Shown here piece by piece: positions 8,629 to 18,141 of a stretch of 64,000 bases of DNA. This DNA comes from Turicimonas muris. GTDB taxonomy: Bacteria > Pseudomonadota > Gammaproteobacteria > Burkholderiales > Burkholderiaceae_F. The notes below the pieces were generated by a model. That model made no database searches and was not told the DNA's origin. It was given only the letters and a program-made list of their open reading frames with translations. The position numbers and the translations under genes were made by a program. The stretch is from assembly GCF_002221595.1 (NCBI RefSeq), contig NZ_NHMP01000001.1, positions 496,001 through 560,000 of the forward strand, written 5' to 3'. Every line of letters starts with the position of its first letter. Position 1 is the first letter of the stretch.

Positions 8629-9468
8629 ATGGTTTTGCTCGAAAATATCCGTGAAAATCTGAAGTCGTATTCCAGCCAGCAGAGGAAGCTTGCTTCGTAC
8701 ATTCTTGAGAATTACAAAGCCGTGGCTTTTATGACTACTACAGAGTTATCTTTGAAGAGCGGCGTTAGCAATACAACGATTAACCGTTTCTGTGTTTCAT
8801 TAGGATTCAAGGGATACTCAGATTTTCAGAGTGTTTTTCAGGAAGTTTTACAGTCAGAGTTGACTGCTGTGGACCGAGTACAACAAACACCTGTCGAAGA
8901 AGACACCTTAGATTTAGTTTTTAATAAAGAGGCAGAACAGCTTGCTAAGGCCGTTAAGTCGATAGGTAAAAAAGACTATACGCAGGCGTTGGCTTTTCTT
9001 TTAAATGCAAGAAAGATTATTATCGTCGGGCAGCAAGCTAGCGAACCGGTCGCTTTGTACGGTGCTTATTCCCTAGGCAAGATTAGGCCGAATGTAGAGT
9101 ATATGAGCTTGAGCTCTTTGGATGCGGTAGGGCGGCTCCAAACCTTAGGGGAAGATGATGTAACATTGTTTTTTGGAATGCCCCGATATCCGAAGCTCTC
9201 TTTAGATCTTTTGACGCTTTTGGAAAAACAGCAATGCAAAATCATTTTAGTAACCCATAGTGAATTTTCGCCGTTATTAAAACATGCCGGTGTTTCGTTG
9301 ATAGTACCTATCACTTATCACAGGTTCACAGACGGTCTTTCGCCGCTGATCTGCCTGATTAATTCATTTGCTTTAGATATCTACAATGCTAATGAAGCCC
9401 GAGGTCAAAAAAGTCTGGCATTTTTTGAGGAAATGGCTGATTTGCTTTTTTCAGAAAAAAGTAAATAG
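8629..9468 (+). CDS. MurR/RpiR-family transcriptional regulator
   Basis: 279 aa. N-terminal HTH_6 domain (residues about 1-75): SSQQRKLASYILENYKAVAF then TELSLKSGVSNTTINRFC with GFKGYSDFQ, the RpiR hallmark. C-terminal SIS domain (about 115-245): ARKIIIVGQQASEPVALYGAY is the phosphosugar-binding GxG-S strand; VTLFFGMPRYPKLSLDLL and KIILVTHSEFSPL follow. It is divergent from dcuA-aspA with an 89-bp shared promoter, so it likely controls that operon. Known: SIS domains usually bind phosphosugars, so a dicarboxylate or amino-acid signal would be unusual. The start is the ATG; no strong ribosome site is visible. Confidence 0.85.
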   Translation: MVLLENIRENLKSYSSQQRKLASYILENYKAVAFMTTTELSLKSGVSNTTINRFCVSLGFKGYSDFQSVFQEVLQSELTAVDRVQQTPVEEDTLDLVFNKEAEQLAKAVKSIGKKDYTQALAFLLNARKIIIVGQQASEPVALYGAYSLGKIRPNVEYMSLSSLDAVGRLQTLGEDDVTLFFGMPRYPKLSLDLLTLLEKQQCKIILVTHSEFSPLLKHAGVSLIVPITYHRFTDGLSPLICLINSFALDIYNANEARGQKSLAFFEEMADLLFSEKSK

Positions 9469-9566
9469 CAGACCATCAGAGAACTAGCATTCTTCTTTTT
9501 AAATCAGTTGGTTGAGTTGAGTTCTCTTGGCAGATATAGATTCAATAAGTCCCATTTTTTTTACAT

Positions 9567-9600
9567 ATGTTTAATCGGACCGCAGAGGCTGATTAGACAT
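9567..9600 (+). repeat. Hairpin, copy 2 of the CRYAGA-loop family
   Basis: 14-bp imperfect stem (9567-9580 with 9587-9600; two G-T wobbles, one mismatch) and loop CGCAGA, about 100 nt after the RpiR stop. The loop and flanking GGCYGAT arm match the hairpins at 5347 and 35201. The rest of 9469-10079 holds no gene that I can support. Confidence 0.5.
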
Positions 9601-10079
9601 TTTTGCGGTAAAGCTACGGCATTCTGTCTTGCAGGTCATTGGCTTACAATCGAAAGAATGACGTTTGGTAATGCTGCACATATAGCACGAAATTCCGATT
9701 CTAATTCGGCCAATGCTGACATTATTTCTGCCGCTGAAGTCAAAACCGGCGGTAAATAATCTTTTAACGGTTGGGATGTTTTCTGTTTGGAGGTATCTTC
9801 CCGGTAAATGACTTAGGCTTACCCTTAGCTTCTTCTGTAAATTCTTTTCGCTTTACCCTTAGTGATCATTTTGTTGCGATGGTCGCACATCTTCTCGATT
9901 GGACTTTTCTTCATGGTACTCGTCTGGTCCAGTGTGTTCTGAAAGAAATGGTGCTGAAGCCTTATTCTTTTCTACCTCTGGGTTCGGAGAATAGATAAAA
10001 GTTAGTTCATCCAACTTAGTTTGCTCTTCGGTGGCCAGTGTCTGCTCTCCCGCCATTGGGACCTTGGTAGAAGAGTGTT

Positions 10080-10688
10080 TCAGTCATTTCTTAGTCGTTT
10101 TATATCTTCTATGGCAGAAATGCCTAACTTTTTATAAGCATTGAATCTGTGGCTTTCGATTGTTCTTTCGCTTAGATTTAACCTTTCAGCAATCTGATAA
10201 TTCATTAATCCTTGCATGGCTAACTCGATAACTTGTCTTTCTCTTTGAGACAATAAGCTCCATCTATTATCGAAGTTGGAATAACGGCTCTCGCTTCTCG
10301 CATTTTTATCTTTTGCGGTGGCTTCTTCTATGGTTTGAAGAAGCGTGAGAGGATCAACTGGTTTCTTCAATAAGTGAAAGGCCCCTTTGGTAAAGACGGA
10401 AATTGCCATATCCAAGTCTGCATGAGCAGTCAGAAATATTACGGGCTGAGAAAAACCTTTGTCTTTTAATTGTTTCTGAAGTTCCACTCCATTCACTTTT
10501 GGCATTAGGTAGTCAAGGATAAGGCAGCCGGGAACTTCCGGATCATCTAGGGTTAGAAATGAGTCGGCATTTGGATAGGTTTTAACCTGCCATCCTTCTT
10601 CTTCGAGCATATAGGCTAACCCTTCAAGAAGATCGAGATCGTCATCGATAATTCTGACTGTAGGTTTTTCAGTTTTGTTTGTTTTCAT
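10080..10688 (-). CDS. FixJ/TtrR-like response regulator
   Basis: 202 aa. Receiver domain (residues about 9-120): IIDDDLDLLEGL acidic pocket, CLILDYLMPKVNG with the phospho-acceptor Asp, VIFLTAHAD (Thr/Ala switch), HLLKKPVDP (conserved Lys). C-terminal LuxR-type HTH (about 143-200): LSQRERQVIELAMQGLMNYQ, IAERLNLSERTIESHR. Its start overlaps the 3' end of the sensor kinase gene by 20 nt, so they are translationally coupled. Known: TtrSR/FixLJ-type pairs switch on anaerobic respiratory genes. Here the likely target is the divergent flavin reductase gene, with 100 bp between kinase and reductase starts. Confidence 0.88.
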   Translation of the reverse strand: MKTNKTEKPTVRIIDDDLDLLEGLAYMLEEEGWQVKTYPNADSFLTLDDPEVPGCLILDYLMPKVNGVELQKQLKDKGFSQPVIFLTAHADLDMAISVFTKGAFHLLKKPVDPLTLLQTIEEATAKDKNARSESRYSNFDNRWSLLSQRERQVIELAMQGLMNYQIAERLNLSERTIESHRFNAYKKLGISAIEDIKRLRND

Positions 10689-12423
10689 GGATTAAAGGGA
10701 GAGAAAGGGTTGCGATTGCTCCATTGCCGGCTTTTCGCGCCTCGAGTTTAAATGTTCCGCCGTGTTTTCTCGCGATTGATTTCACTATTAGCAGCCCAAG
10801 TCCAAGACCTTCTTCCTTAGAACTGGTGAGGAGGGTGCTTTCATCAGCTTGCTTAGGAGAAAAATTTCCGTTATCCGAGACGGAAAGAACCGCATTATCA
10901 CCAATTTGTTCGAGCTTTATATCAATTTTTGGATGGCTTGCGCTTGTTGCTGTGATTGATTCGGCAGCATTTTTTAGAAGATTATTGAGAAGTAATTCTA
11001 TTTCTAAGGCCGAGCCGTTGACTTTAAGACCATGCTGGATTTCTTTTTTTAATTCTCCATGGAAATTACCGCAGTCCACAAAATTTTCTATGGCAGCTTT
11101 AGCGGCTTCTCCCAAATCAAAGATCTTCAGCTCGGGTTGTTTACGCTTTGCGTAGGAGCGCACATGATCCACAATGCCTTCAAGTTTGTCAGTCTGTTTT
11201 TGTATCTTTTGAAGAATTTCTAGAAACTGTTCGTTCGATAAAGCATTTTTTTGAGCTTTTCTTTGGGCACCGAATATAAATGCTTTGATGGTTGTGAACG
11301 GCTGACGAAGCTCGTGGGCAAGAATTGAGCTCATTTGTTCAACAATTCCAAGTTTTTCGAGTGACGCAGCCCTTTCCAGTGCTTTTTGGGCCTTCCGTTG
11401 AAGTATTTTCTGTTTTTCGAGAGAGTCGCTGAGGGATTTGGTTCTTCTTTTCACAAGTTTGCTTAAAACAAAAGAAGTTCCGGCAAACAAGACAAGGAGA
11501 AGAAGGACCAAAGCGATCCAAGAGGAATAATGGTTCCAAAGCTCTTGAGAAAACCATTCGTTTAAGAAGCCGAAAGGGCCCAATTGAAGTGACTTAAATA
11601 ATTCGTCGGATCTGGTTGAGTCTGTGCCTATGCTCCAACTGTATCCGCCGGGTACTCTTGGCATCGTTAAAAGTGCGAGTATTGCTTTTTTGGCTACTTC
11701 CGGAGATGCCCCCGGCATGGAGGAAAATGACCAGTTGGGATACAGCTTTGTAGAAGACATGCAGACGGTCGACTCTGGTTTTAATCCTATTGGCTTAATT
11801 TGTTGCCAGACCTTATCTCCCTTCGGATAAGTATCTTCTAAAAAGCATGTCGAAAGAAGACCAATATCGGTTTTCCCGGAAATCACGGCCTTTACGACAT
11901 TTCTTAGATCTCGCCCGACGAACTCCGTTCTGCCAAAGAAATGATGTGGGTCGTAGCCTCTGTCTGCCAGTTCTCCTAAACCAATTTGATGTCCGTAGAA
12001 CCCTCCTTTTAAGTTGATCGCTACTGATTTGTTTCTCATATCTTCGACGGTGAGGATAGAGCTGTCGGCCCGCGTAATAAACAACGTGCCATATGCTTTA
12101 TTAGGATCGGGAAGGCGATCTGAAACCATTGTGGTCAATTCTTTGGCACCTTTCTGAGTCATTCTCCTAGAAAGGCCGGAAGTAGAGAGAAAAAGGTCAG
12201 CTTTACCACTTTCAAGACATTCTTCTAAGGCAGGAAGCGGAAGTCTAAGAATCTCTAGATTATCTTTACCGAAAGTATTCTTCAATGCTTGAATTGTTGG
12301 TTCAATGATCTTGACGTTGTTGTCCTGAGGTGGGTCCAGGCTGACGGCAAGAACGACTTTTTCATTTGCCCAAGTCAATGAAAAACAGAAGGTAGCCAAC
12401 AAAAAGATGACGATTCTTAACAT
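10669..12423 (-). CDS. TtrS-like sensor histidine kinase with PhnD-type periplasmic domain
   Basis: I place the start at ATG 12423 (GAGG 5 nt upstream; frame open to 12429). About 584 aa. Signal peptide MLRIVIFLLATFCFSLTWA, then a PhnD/TRAP-type binding domain (about 22-275: LAVSLDPPQDNNVKIIEPTI, SVAINLKGGFYGHQIGL), a membrane segment WIALVLLLLVLFAGTSFVL, a coiled coil, HisKA with ILAHELRQPFTTIKAF (phospho-His), and HATPase_c boxes NNLLKNAAES, LSVSDNG, EGLGLGLLIVKSIARKHGG. Known: TtrS senses tetrathionate with this architecture. The ligand here is unknown but probably the substrate of the adjacent reductase. The partner response regulator overlaps its 3' end. Confidence 0.88.
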   Translation of the reverse strand: MLRIVIFLLATFCFSLTWANEKVVLAVSLDPPQDNNVKIIEPTIQALKNTFGKDNLEILRLPLPALEECLESGKADLFLSTSGLSRRMTQKGAKELTTMVSDRLPDPNKAYGTLFITRADSSILTVEDMRNKSVAINLKGGFYGHQIGLGELADRGYDPHHFFGRTEFVGRDLRNVVKAVISGKTDIGLLSTCFLEDTYPKGDKVWQQIKPIGLKPESTVCMSSTKLYPNWSFSSMPGASPEVAKKAILALLTMPRVPGGYSWSIGTDSTRSDELFKSLQLGPFGFLNEWFSQELWNHYSSWIALVLLLLVLFAGTSFVLSKLVKRRTKSLSDSLEKQKILQRKAQKALERAASLEKLGIVEQMSSILAHELRQPFTTIKAFIFGAQRKAQKNALSNEQFLEILQKIQKQTDKLEGIVDHVRSYAKRKQPELKIFDLGEAAKAAIENFVDCGNFHGELKKEIQHGLKVNGSALEIELLLNNLLKNAAESITATSASHPKIDIKLEQIGDNAVLSVSDNGNFSPKQADESTLLTSSKEEGLGLGLLIVKSIARKHGGTFKLEARKAGNGAIATLSLPLIHENKQN

Positions 12424-12461
12424 GCACACCTCTTCTTTATAACAAAGTCTAAGAGTTTTGC

Positions 12462-12471
12462 TACTTAAGTA
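12462..12471. promoter_or_regulatory. Palindrome TACTTAAGTA in the kinase/reductase promoter
   Basis: A perfect 10-bp palindrome in the 100-bp region shared by the divergent kinase and flavoprotein genes. It is a possible binding site for the TtrR-like regulator; short and AT-rich, so chance is possible. Confidence 0.3.
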
Positions 12472-12523
12472 CTGAATTTCTTAAATTATGAATATCTCAA
12501 GTCGTATTAACAAGGAGACTGCC

Positions 12524-14266
12524 ATGTTAAAAATTCATCCTAAAATGCTGGCACTGTGCGTATGCGCGGCCTCGTTTGGTTTTGCTTCCGCATCGGAAGT
12601 TGCCTTTAACCCCGGGACCTATGAAGGGGTAGCCACTGGAAGAAATGGTCCGATTAAGGTAGAAGTAACGGTAGACAATCATAAAATTTCAGCCGTCAAA
12701 GTCATAAGTCATAAAGAGTCTGCCGGATTGTCAGATGCTCCGATGGAAAAAATTCCAAATGAAATAATATCTAACCAAACCCTTAAGGTAGACAACATTT
12801 CAGGAGCAACTTTCAGCAGCCAAGGTTTAATCAATGCCTGTAAAGATGCGTTGAGCAAGGCTTCTAAGGATATCTCTCCGCTTTTAGTTGCTCCTGCAGT
12901 AGCCAAGAACTCCCAAAAACCAAAAGACGAAAAAGTGGATGTTGTCGTAATTGGTTCGGGCATTGCTGGGCTGACATCGGCGATAGCTGCGCATGAAGGA
13001 GGTGCTAAGGTCCTTGTCTTGGAAAAACAAGGAATGCTCGGGGCCGGCGATTCCATGAATATTTCTACCGGGATCACAGCTGGAGGCACGAAATTAATTA
13101 AAGAAAAAGGAATTCAAGGAAAAACTACACAAGATTACGTAGATTTGCTGATGAAGCAGGCTAAGGATAAAAACGTTCCTATTAATAAGGAAAATGTTGA
13201 AACTTACGCTCGGAGAGGTGGAGAAGTTATCGACTGGTTGATGGATCTCGGAGTTCCGTTTGGAAGATTCCAAGAAGATAAATATTTCCATATCATCAAG
13301 GACGGCAGTGCTCCTGGGCCTCACATTATCAAGGCACTTAGTAAGGAGGTAAAGAAGGACAATATTCCTTATCGCCTTAACAGCAAAGTTGTGGAAATTT
13401 TGTCTGATAACGGCAGAGCATCCGGCGTTAAGGTCTCTACTCCCGACGGTGACTATAATGTTCTAGCCAAGGCTGCCATTGTTGCTACCGGTGGCTTCTC
13501 AGCCAGCCCTGAATTATTGAAGCGTTATGCTCCGGAGTGGATGAACCGTCCGACAACCGGTGCCGCTTCATTGACCGGCGACGGAGTCAAAATGGCTCAG
13601 AAGTTAGGAGCAGCGACCGCATCAATGGAACAAATCAAGGTGAATTACCTTTGTCATCCGCTTACTGCTAAGGACGGTGTTTCCCTTACGGCTATCACTC
13701 CTTACACTATATTGGTTAACAAAGACGGAAAAAGATTTGTCGATGAGAATCATGCGTCTATCAACTTCAAGAGTAAAGCTATGATGAAGCAGCCGGAGCA
13801 TATTGCATATGCTGTTGTAGATCAAACTGCAATGGATAATTTGAAGTTGATGAGAAACTATGTGGAAGCAGGGTATTTTGTAAAAGCCGATACCATCCCT
13901 GAATTGGCAAAGAAACTCGATGTCAATCAGGAACAGTTCATCTCTACAGTCGATAAATATATAGCAGATTGCAAGGCTGGCCTTAAGAACGACAAAGAAT
14001 TCAACAGAAAGATCCAATATCCAATGATTAAGCCGCCATACTATGCTGCATTGGTTACTCCTTCCATGCAGTCAACTTATGGAGGACTTAAGACTAATAC
14101 AAAGGCAGAAGTATTGGATCAAAAAGGAAAGGTTATTCCTGGGTTGTATGCCGCTGGAGCCGCGTCAGGACATGAAGCTTATGCTAACGAGGTTGGTTTT
14201 GCCGCGATTATTGGTTTGACATACGGAAAGATTGCCGGTGAAAATGCAGCTGCTTCTTTGAAGTAA
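12524..14266 (+). CDS. Exported FMN-/FAD-dependent respiratory reductase (fumarate/urocanate reductase family)
   Basis: Start chosen at ATG 12524 with AAGGAG 6 nt upstream (frame open to 12488). About 580 aa. Sec signal MLKIHPKMLALCVCAASFGF ending ASAS. FMN_bind domain (about 20-105): PGTYEGVATGRNGPIKV and DNISGATFSS, the SGAT motif to which ApbE attaches FMN through Thr/Ser. FAD_binding_2 domain (about 125-580): VDVVVIGSGIAGLTSAIAA, VLEKQGMLGAGDSMNISTG, GVKMAQKLGAATASM, GLYAAGAASGHEAYANEVGF. The proton-donor Arg of fumarate reductases (FxxExxxRD) is replaced: KRFVDENHASIN has Ser there, so fumarate is probably not the substrate. No haem motif. It is probably induced by the divergent TtrSR-like pair. 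A strong hairpin follows the stop. Confidence 0.9.
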   Translation: MLKIHPKMLALCVCAASFGFASASEVAFNPGTYEGVATGRNGPIKVEVTVDNHKISAVKVISHKESAGLSDAPMEKIPNEIISNQTLKVDNISGATFSSQGLINACKDALSKASKDISPLLVAPAVAKNSQKPKDEKVDVVVIGSGIAGLTSAIAAHEGGAKVLVLEKQGMLGAGDSMNISTGITAGGTKLIKEKGIQGKTTQDYVDLLMKQAKDKNVPINKENVETYARRGGEVIDWLMDLGVPFGRFQEDKYFHIIKDGSAPGPHIIKALSKEVKKDNIPYRLNSKVVEILSDNGRASGVKVSTPDGDYNVLAKAAIVATGGFSASPELLKRYAPEWMNRPTTGAASLTGDGVKMAQKLGAATASMEQIKVNYLCHPLTAKDGVSLTAITPYTILVNKDGKRFVDENHASINFKSKAMMKQPEHIAYAVVDQTAMDNLKLMRNYVEAGYFVKADTIPELAKKLDVNQEQFISTVDKYIADCKAGLKNDKEFNRKIQYPMIKPPYYAALVTPSMQSTYGGLKTNTKAEVLDQKGKVIPGLYAAGAASGHEAYANEVGFAAIIGLTYGKIAGENAAASLK

Positions 14267-14291
14267 TTTTTAGAGAGGTTCTAAAAGATTT

Positions 14292-14327
14292 AAGCCTCTA
14301 AAGTGTGTTCTATAGCTTTAGAGGCTT
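14292..14327 (+). terminator. Hairpin terminator after the flavin reductase
   Basis: Perfect 12-bp stem AAGCCTCTAAAG / CTTTAGAGGCTT with a 12-nt loop, 25 nt after the stop codon at 14266. The T-run afterwards is weak. Confidence 0.6.
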
Positions 14328-14779
14328 TGAATTACAGAGGCTGTCAAAATACTTCCTCTAGATTAATTAAGAGAACTTTTCGGTGGTAACAGTACTCAAG
14401 TTTTCCTCATGTTAAGTGTTTAAGTCATGAGTCGAAAGGTATAGAGCAGACCCTCAGTAAAGGTAACGGTACTTGACTGCGGGCAGAGAGATTCACCGCC
14501 TCAGAAGTTTAAGAAGAGATTCTAAAGAGTTTTCAGGCCACGTATTGGAGAGTTTTCAGCACTGCCGTGAAGTAATGGAGGCGGGTGAAAGTTTCCCATT
14601 TAAAGGAGCTCGGATTTATCGTTACTTAACTCAAACTTTCGGGATAGTTAGCTGACAAATATCGATCTTCGATTTTCCTATAAATTGCTTAGAAGTTTAA
14701 CTATGCCCTAAACGATCTGTTAAATCAGACAAGACCTAAAATTATTTACATCCTTAAATTCAAAAATACTCTAATCTCA
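14328..14779. other. Intergenic region, nothing recognised
   Basis: About 450 bases between convergent units. A 60-codon frame at 14473 has no recognisable features. It probably includes the 3' untranslated end of the helicase gene. Confidence 0.3.
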
Positions 14780-15933
14780 CTAACATAAATCTAAGAAAAG
14801 TTGCTCCATCTTCTTTGGATTTTCAGCTCCGGCGTTTATGGAGTTAGTATATTCCTGCGGTACATGTTCTTTGAAATCTTTCTGAGTTATTAAAAAACAA
14901 TTTCTCCGACTTCTGGATATGGCGACGTATAGCTTATGAAGAGTCGTGGCAGATAAGCCTAAGAAATTATCTTTGGCCTTTAGAGAGTTAGATGCGGAAG
15001 TAGTCAAAATGATACAAACGTCATTAAAATTATCAACTCCTTTTACTTCACCCCAATTCTTAAACTTATCCCCAAATTGATGGCTGTCCTTGTACATAAG
15101 CTTTACGATGAGGGGATCTGCCAATAGCCTGGAAATTTTTTCGTGTTCTGTTACGAGTCCTATCATCCCGTTTCTAGAGTTAGGACAAAGAGAGGAAATT
15201 TTGATACCTAACTTATCCTGAATAAATTGACAAATATGTGGGGGGCAACGATAACTTCCTGATAATGTTTCTCTATCTATTTGAAATCCTTGTTTCTTAA
15301 AACGCATTACATAGTTGTCAATGTTCTTATGAAGATTCTTGTTTTTATTACCAACCCTGCTTGTGTCATAAGTGTGTTGGTAAAAGTCTCCTACATAGCA
15401 ACAATCGATTGTTTCTGCAATATCTATGATGAAATCGTAATCAAAGCCTCCAAAGTCCTGTATTTCGTCAATGAAGAGGTTGTCATAAAATTCTTGAATT
15501 CTTTGATGGACTAGGTTGTGAACTTCATCAAAAGAAATGAGTAACTTAGCTAACAAATTCGCCTTTAGTTTTCTGTTTTTAGTCATATAGTACGAAATCA
15601 ATGTATCCATACCAGAATTATTGAAAGTCAGTGAAGGTGCTTTTTCGGACTGTGCGGAGCGGGATTCTTGCTGATCAAAAAACAAGCCGGTGTCTTTGTA
15701 TTTGTCTCCTAAAAAAGGCCTATAGCAGAAGGAATAAAGAAAACGGAAATAGGTCAACAAAGTAACGTTGGAGGGAAAGGTGCCTCCAAATTTTTGACTA
15801 ATCCTTGAGAAAAGATTTTGATAATTTTCCTCGGTATACGTCAAAATTAAGGAGCGTTTTTCTTTACTTAACGAATTAATAATATGGGTTGTTTTTCCTG
15901 ATCCGGCAACGGCAAAAATTATTTTTTTTCCAT
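14780..15933 (-). CDS. UvrD-like helicase, Gabija GajB-like, frame broken at a poly-A run after the start codon
   Basis: The open frame includes Walker A: upstream of residue MTYTEEN it reads IIFAVAGSGKTTHII, but no start codon is in frame. The only ATG (15933-15931) is followed by G and eight A residues and then hits TAA; nine A residues would give MEKKIIFAVAGSGKTTHII and a 384-aa protein. Motifs seen: Walker B/motif II NLFIDEIQDFGGFDYDF, motif III YVGDFYQHTYD, motif IV SGSYRCPPHIC, motif VI LHKLYVAISRSRRNCF. Shorter than GajB (about 490 aa). It lies 83 nt after an OLD-family nuclease gene: the class 2 OLD plus UvrD pairing that defines Gabija. The break could be mutation, assembly error, or slippage on the A8 run. 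Confidence 0.75.
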
Positions 15934-16016
15934 AGTATTCTTATGCTTCTCCAGTTGGCTTAATAACGAGAATGATGAAAGATACGAAAGGAAAGCTCTA
16001 TCGAAGCCGTTGGGCT

Positions 16017-17633
16017 TTATTCTGCAGAGATCCAGTTAATGGCACGTACTATGTAGGAAGGTGTCCGGAGTTCTTCACCATGAGAGGTTAATAAACGGTA
16101 TGCGGCTTCGGTTTTGTTTTTAAGCATGTAATCTAATGTATTATGATGCGTCGTGAAGCAGTTATTACATAATTCTTCATTTGCCTTATAGACAGTTACT
16201 TCAAAAGTAAAGTCCTCTTTAGTATCTCCACAAAAAACACAAATGTCTTTGTTCTCAGTGTATTTTTCATACCGTTCTTCGCAATTGGTCTGAATATCCC
16301 CATCATTATCGGTAATCACGGCAACTTTGGATTTTAGTTTCAATGCTATGTCAAGATACCTTTTGAAGCAGATTCCACCAACGCTGATGATGATGACTTG
16401 ATCATTATCCGGAGAAGAACCTCTGACTTTTTTATAAAATAAAGGAAGGAGTAAGTACTCAGAAGGTCCTTCAACCAGGATTACTTTCTTCGCCAACGCA
16501 AATTCAATAAGATTGTTAGACGGGGCCTTCTTGAAAAAATCTGCGGTTTCCTCTTCAGCTAGTTCTTCTAATTTCACTGGTTGTTCTTTTCCAGAAGAGG
16601 GCAAAAGATGCATATTATTTAAAGCAAGCCCAGTAGCTATTTGGCTGCTGTGGGTTGTTATAAAAAGTTGAGAGTCTATATTCTGAGAAAGGTTGCTTAT
16701 TAGTTTTTTTAATAAGTCCGGAGCTAAATGATTTTCTGGCTCCTCTATTAAAATTAGATTAAAGTTTTCTTTTGATTTAGATAAGGCAAATTCAGTTTTG
16801 ATGAACGATTGAAGACCCATTCCATGTTCATCAAGTGGAATATCTTTTTTATATACCATTAAATCATTCTCAAACTCTTTCTGAGATTTTGTTGAGAGAC
16901 TTAATCTCATATCTGTTACGGTCATGGTGGCACCGGCTATCGGCGCTGTAAGTGAGTGCAAATTCTTATTTGAGAACTCTTCTCTGATTTTTCTGTATTC
17001 TTGGGAGTGTCTGGCTTTTGTTTGGAGATGGTTTTCTCCGAGACTGGCTAAATATATTCGGTTAATAAAGTCCCTGTTTGCGGAAAGACTGCTAATGTTT
17101 GAGTTGTCAATCAGAATAGAGCTGACTTTTTTCTTAAAAGGGGAGAGTTGTTGGTCTGCAAATGTAGTAAATCGAACTCGATAATATTCGAAAGGAAAGA
17201 CAGTTAACCCCTCGTTTAAAATCTGCTGAAGCTCCGAAAAGAGCTCAGGATTTGGATCGATAAGTAACCGTATACCAAAGTCATTTTGTTTTAGAAGATT
17301 GTTAGTCCCTTTAAATTCTTCAGAATCAATGTTTGCTAAGAATAAATCCACTTCTAATTGAGGAAGTTGAGCAATGCTTGGGTGATTTGTAAGATTCCGG
17401 CTATCTATTGTCTCCTTGCAGAATATCTTTTCTAAACCGAGGGCCTCGATTCTTTTGACGTTCCCGTTAATTACGAGGTCAATGGCTTCAAGAAGAGACG
17501 ATTTTCCAGACTCATTGGAGCCAGCAATAATATTCGTTTTTTCATTAGGAGTGAAAGTAAAGGCTTTAAATTTTCTAAAATTTTTAATCTTTACTAATTT
17601 GATATAGGGTCTACTTTTTTTATCTTGGCTCAT
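16017..17633 (-). CDS. OLD-family ATPase-Toprim nuclease, Gabija GajA-like
   Basis: 538 aa. N-terminal ATPase: KLVKIKNFRKFKAFTF, Walker A AGSNESGKSSLLEAIDLV, signature region and Walker B LILIEEPENHLAPDLL, then LFITTHSSQIATGL. C-terminal Toprim: KKVILVEGPSEYLLLPLFYK (Glu), IISVGGICFKRYL, VAVITDNDGD (DxD). Just after it is a Cys pair set (CVFC ... CNNC) that looks like a small zinc ribbon. GajA is about 578 aa. Known: GajA is a nucleotide-sensitive DNA nuclease working with GajB in phage defence. The helicase partner follows on the same strand. All nuclease and ATPase motifs look intact, so GajA may act alone if GajB is dead. Confidence 0.82.
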   Translation of the reverse strand: MSQDKKSRPYIKLVKIKNFRKFKAFTFTPNEKTNIIAGSNESGKSSLLEAIDLVINGNVKRIEALGLEKIFCKETIDSRNLTNHPSIAQLPQLEVDLFLANIDSEEFKGTNNLLKQNDFGIRLLIDPNPELFSELQQILNEGLTVFPFEYYRVRFTTFADQQLSPFKKKVSSILIDNSNISSLSANRDFINRIYLASLGENHLQTKARHSQEYRKIREEFSNKNLHSLTAPIAGATMTVTDMRLSLSTKSQKEFENDLMVYKKDIPLDEHGMGLQSFIKTEFALSKSKENFNLILIEEPENHLAPDLLKKLISNLSQNIDSQLFITTHSSQIATGLALNNMHLLPSSGKEQPVKLEELAEEETADFFKKAPSNNLIEFALAKKVILVEGPSEYLLLPLFYKKVRGSSPDNDQVIIISVGGICFKRYLDIALKLKSKVAVITDNDGDIQTNCEERYEKYTENKDICVFCGDTKEDFTFEVTVYKANEELCNNCFTTHHNTLDYMLKNKTEAAYRLLTSHGEELRTPSYIVRAINWISAE

Positions 17634-18141
17634 AAGAGGTTTTTATACTAAATCTTAAAGTTATTTTTTATTTTATTCCAGGAAGTTAGAACCCTTGCGA
17701 ACTTTCGGTTTCCCTTGTTATTTATCTCACGATTACGACACTTTTCATTATTGGCAACAGACGGATTCTATTGGTTGATAAAATTTTTTCTAAAGATTTT
17801 TATTAAGGTCTTGCATTGAACTGTAGGACAATGATTCGTGGTGGTTATTCTCGGAGGCTTTCTTCTACCTCCGTGGCCTTCGGTTGAACTTTTCAAGAAA
17901 AATCTTCCTTTCATCCTTAGAAGAGTTCCAAGCTGTAATATATCTTCGTAGTAACCTGGTTTGTTAGTTCTGAGAGCCCTAAACATAAGAAAAAATAGCA
18001 CGCATCTTGGACAGTATGAAACAGATCGGATTGAGAACAAGCCTCGAATTAGCGCCCTGTCTAAAGCTCTTGCTTGAGCACTGGTTTCTGCCTAACGGCT
18101 GAGCAACGAGTCATCTGAGTCGAAATACAAGGAAGATAAAT
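17634..18141. other. Divergent region between GajA-like and SIR2 genes
   Basis: About 500 bases, no gene I can support. The start of the SIR2 gene at 18142 has AAGGAAG 7 nt upstream. Promoters for both genes should lie here. No clear palindrome. Confidence 0.3.

Noticed and set aside
9508-9998. Plus-strand frames after the RpiR gene
   Set aside because: One runs through the CRYAGA hairpin; no family features.
17768-18040. Minus-strand 90-codon frame before the SIR2 gene
   Set aside because: Cys/Arg-rich low-quality translation and no ribosome site.
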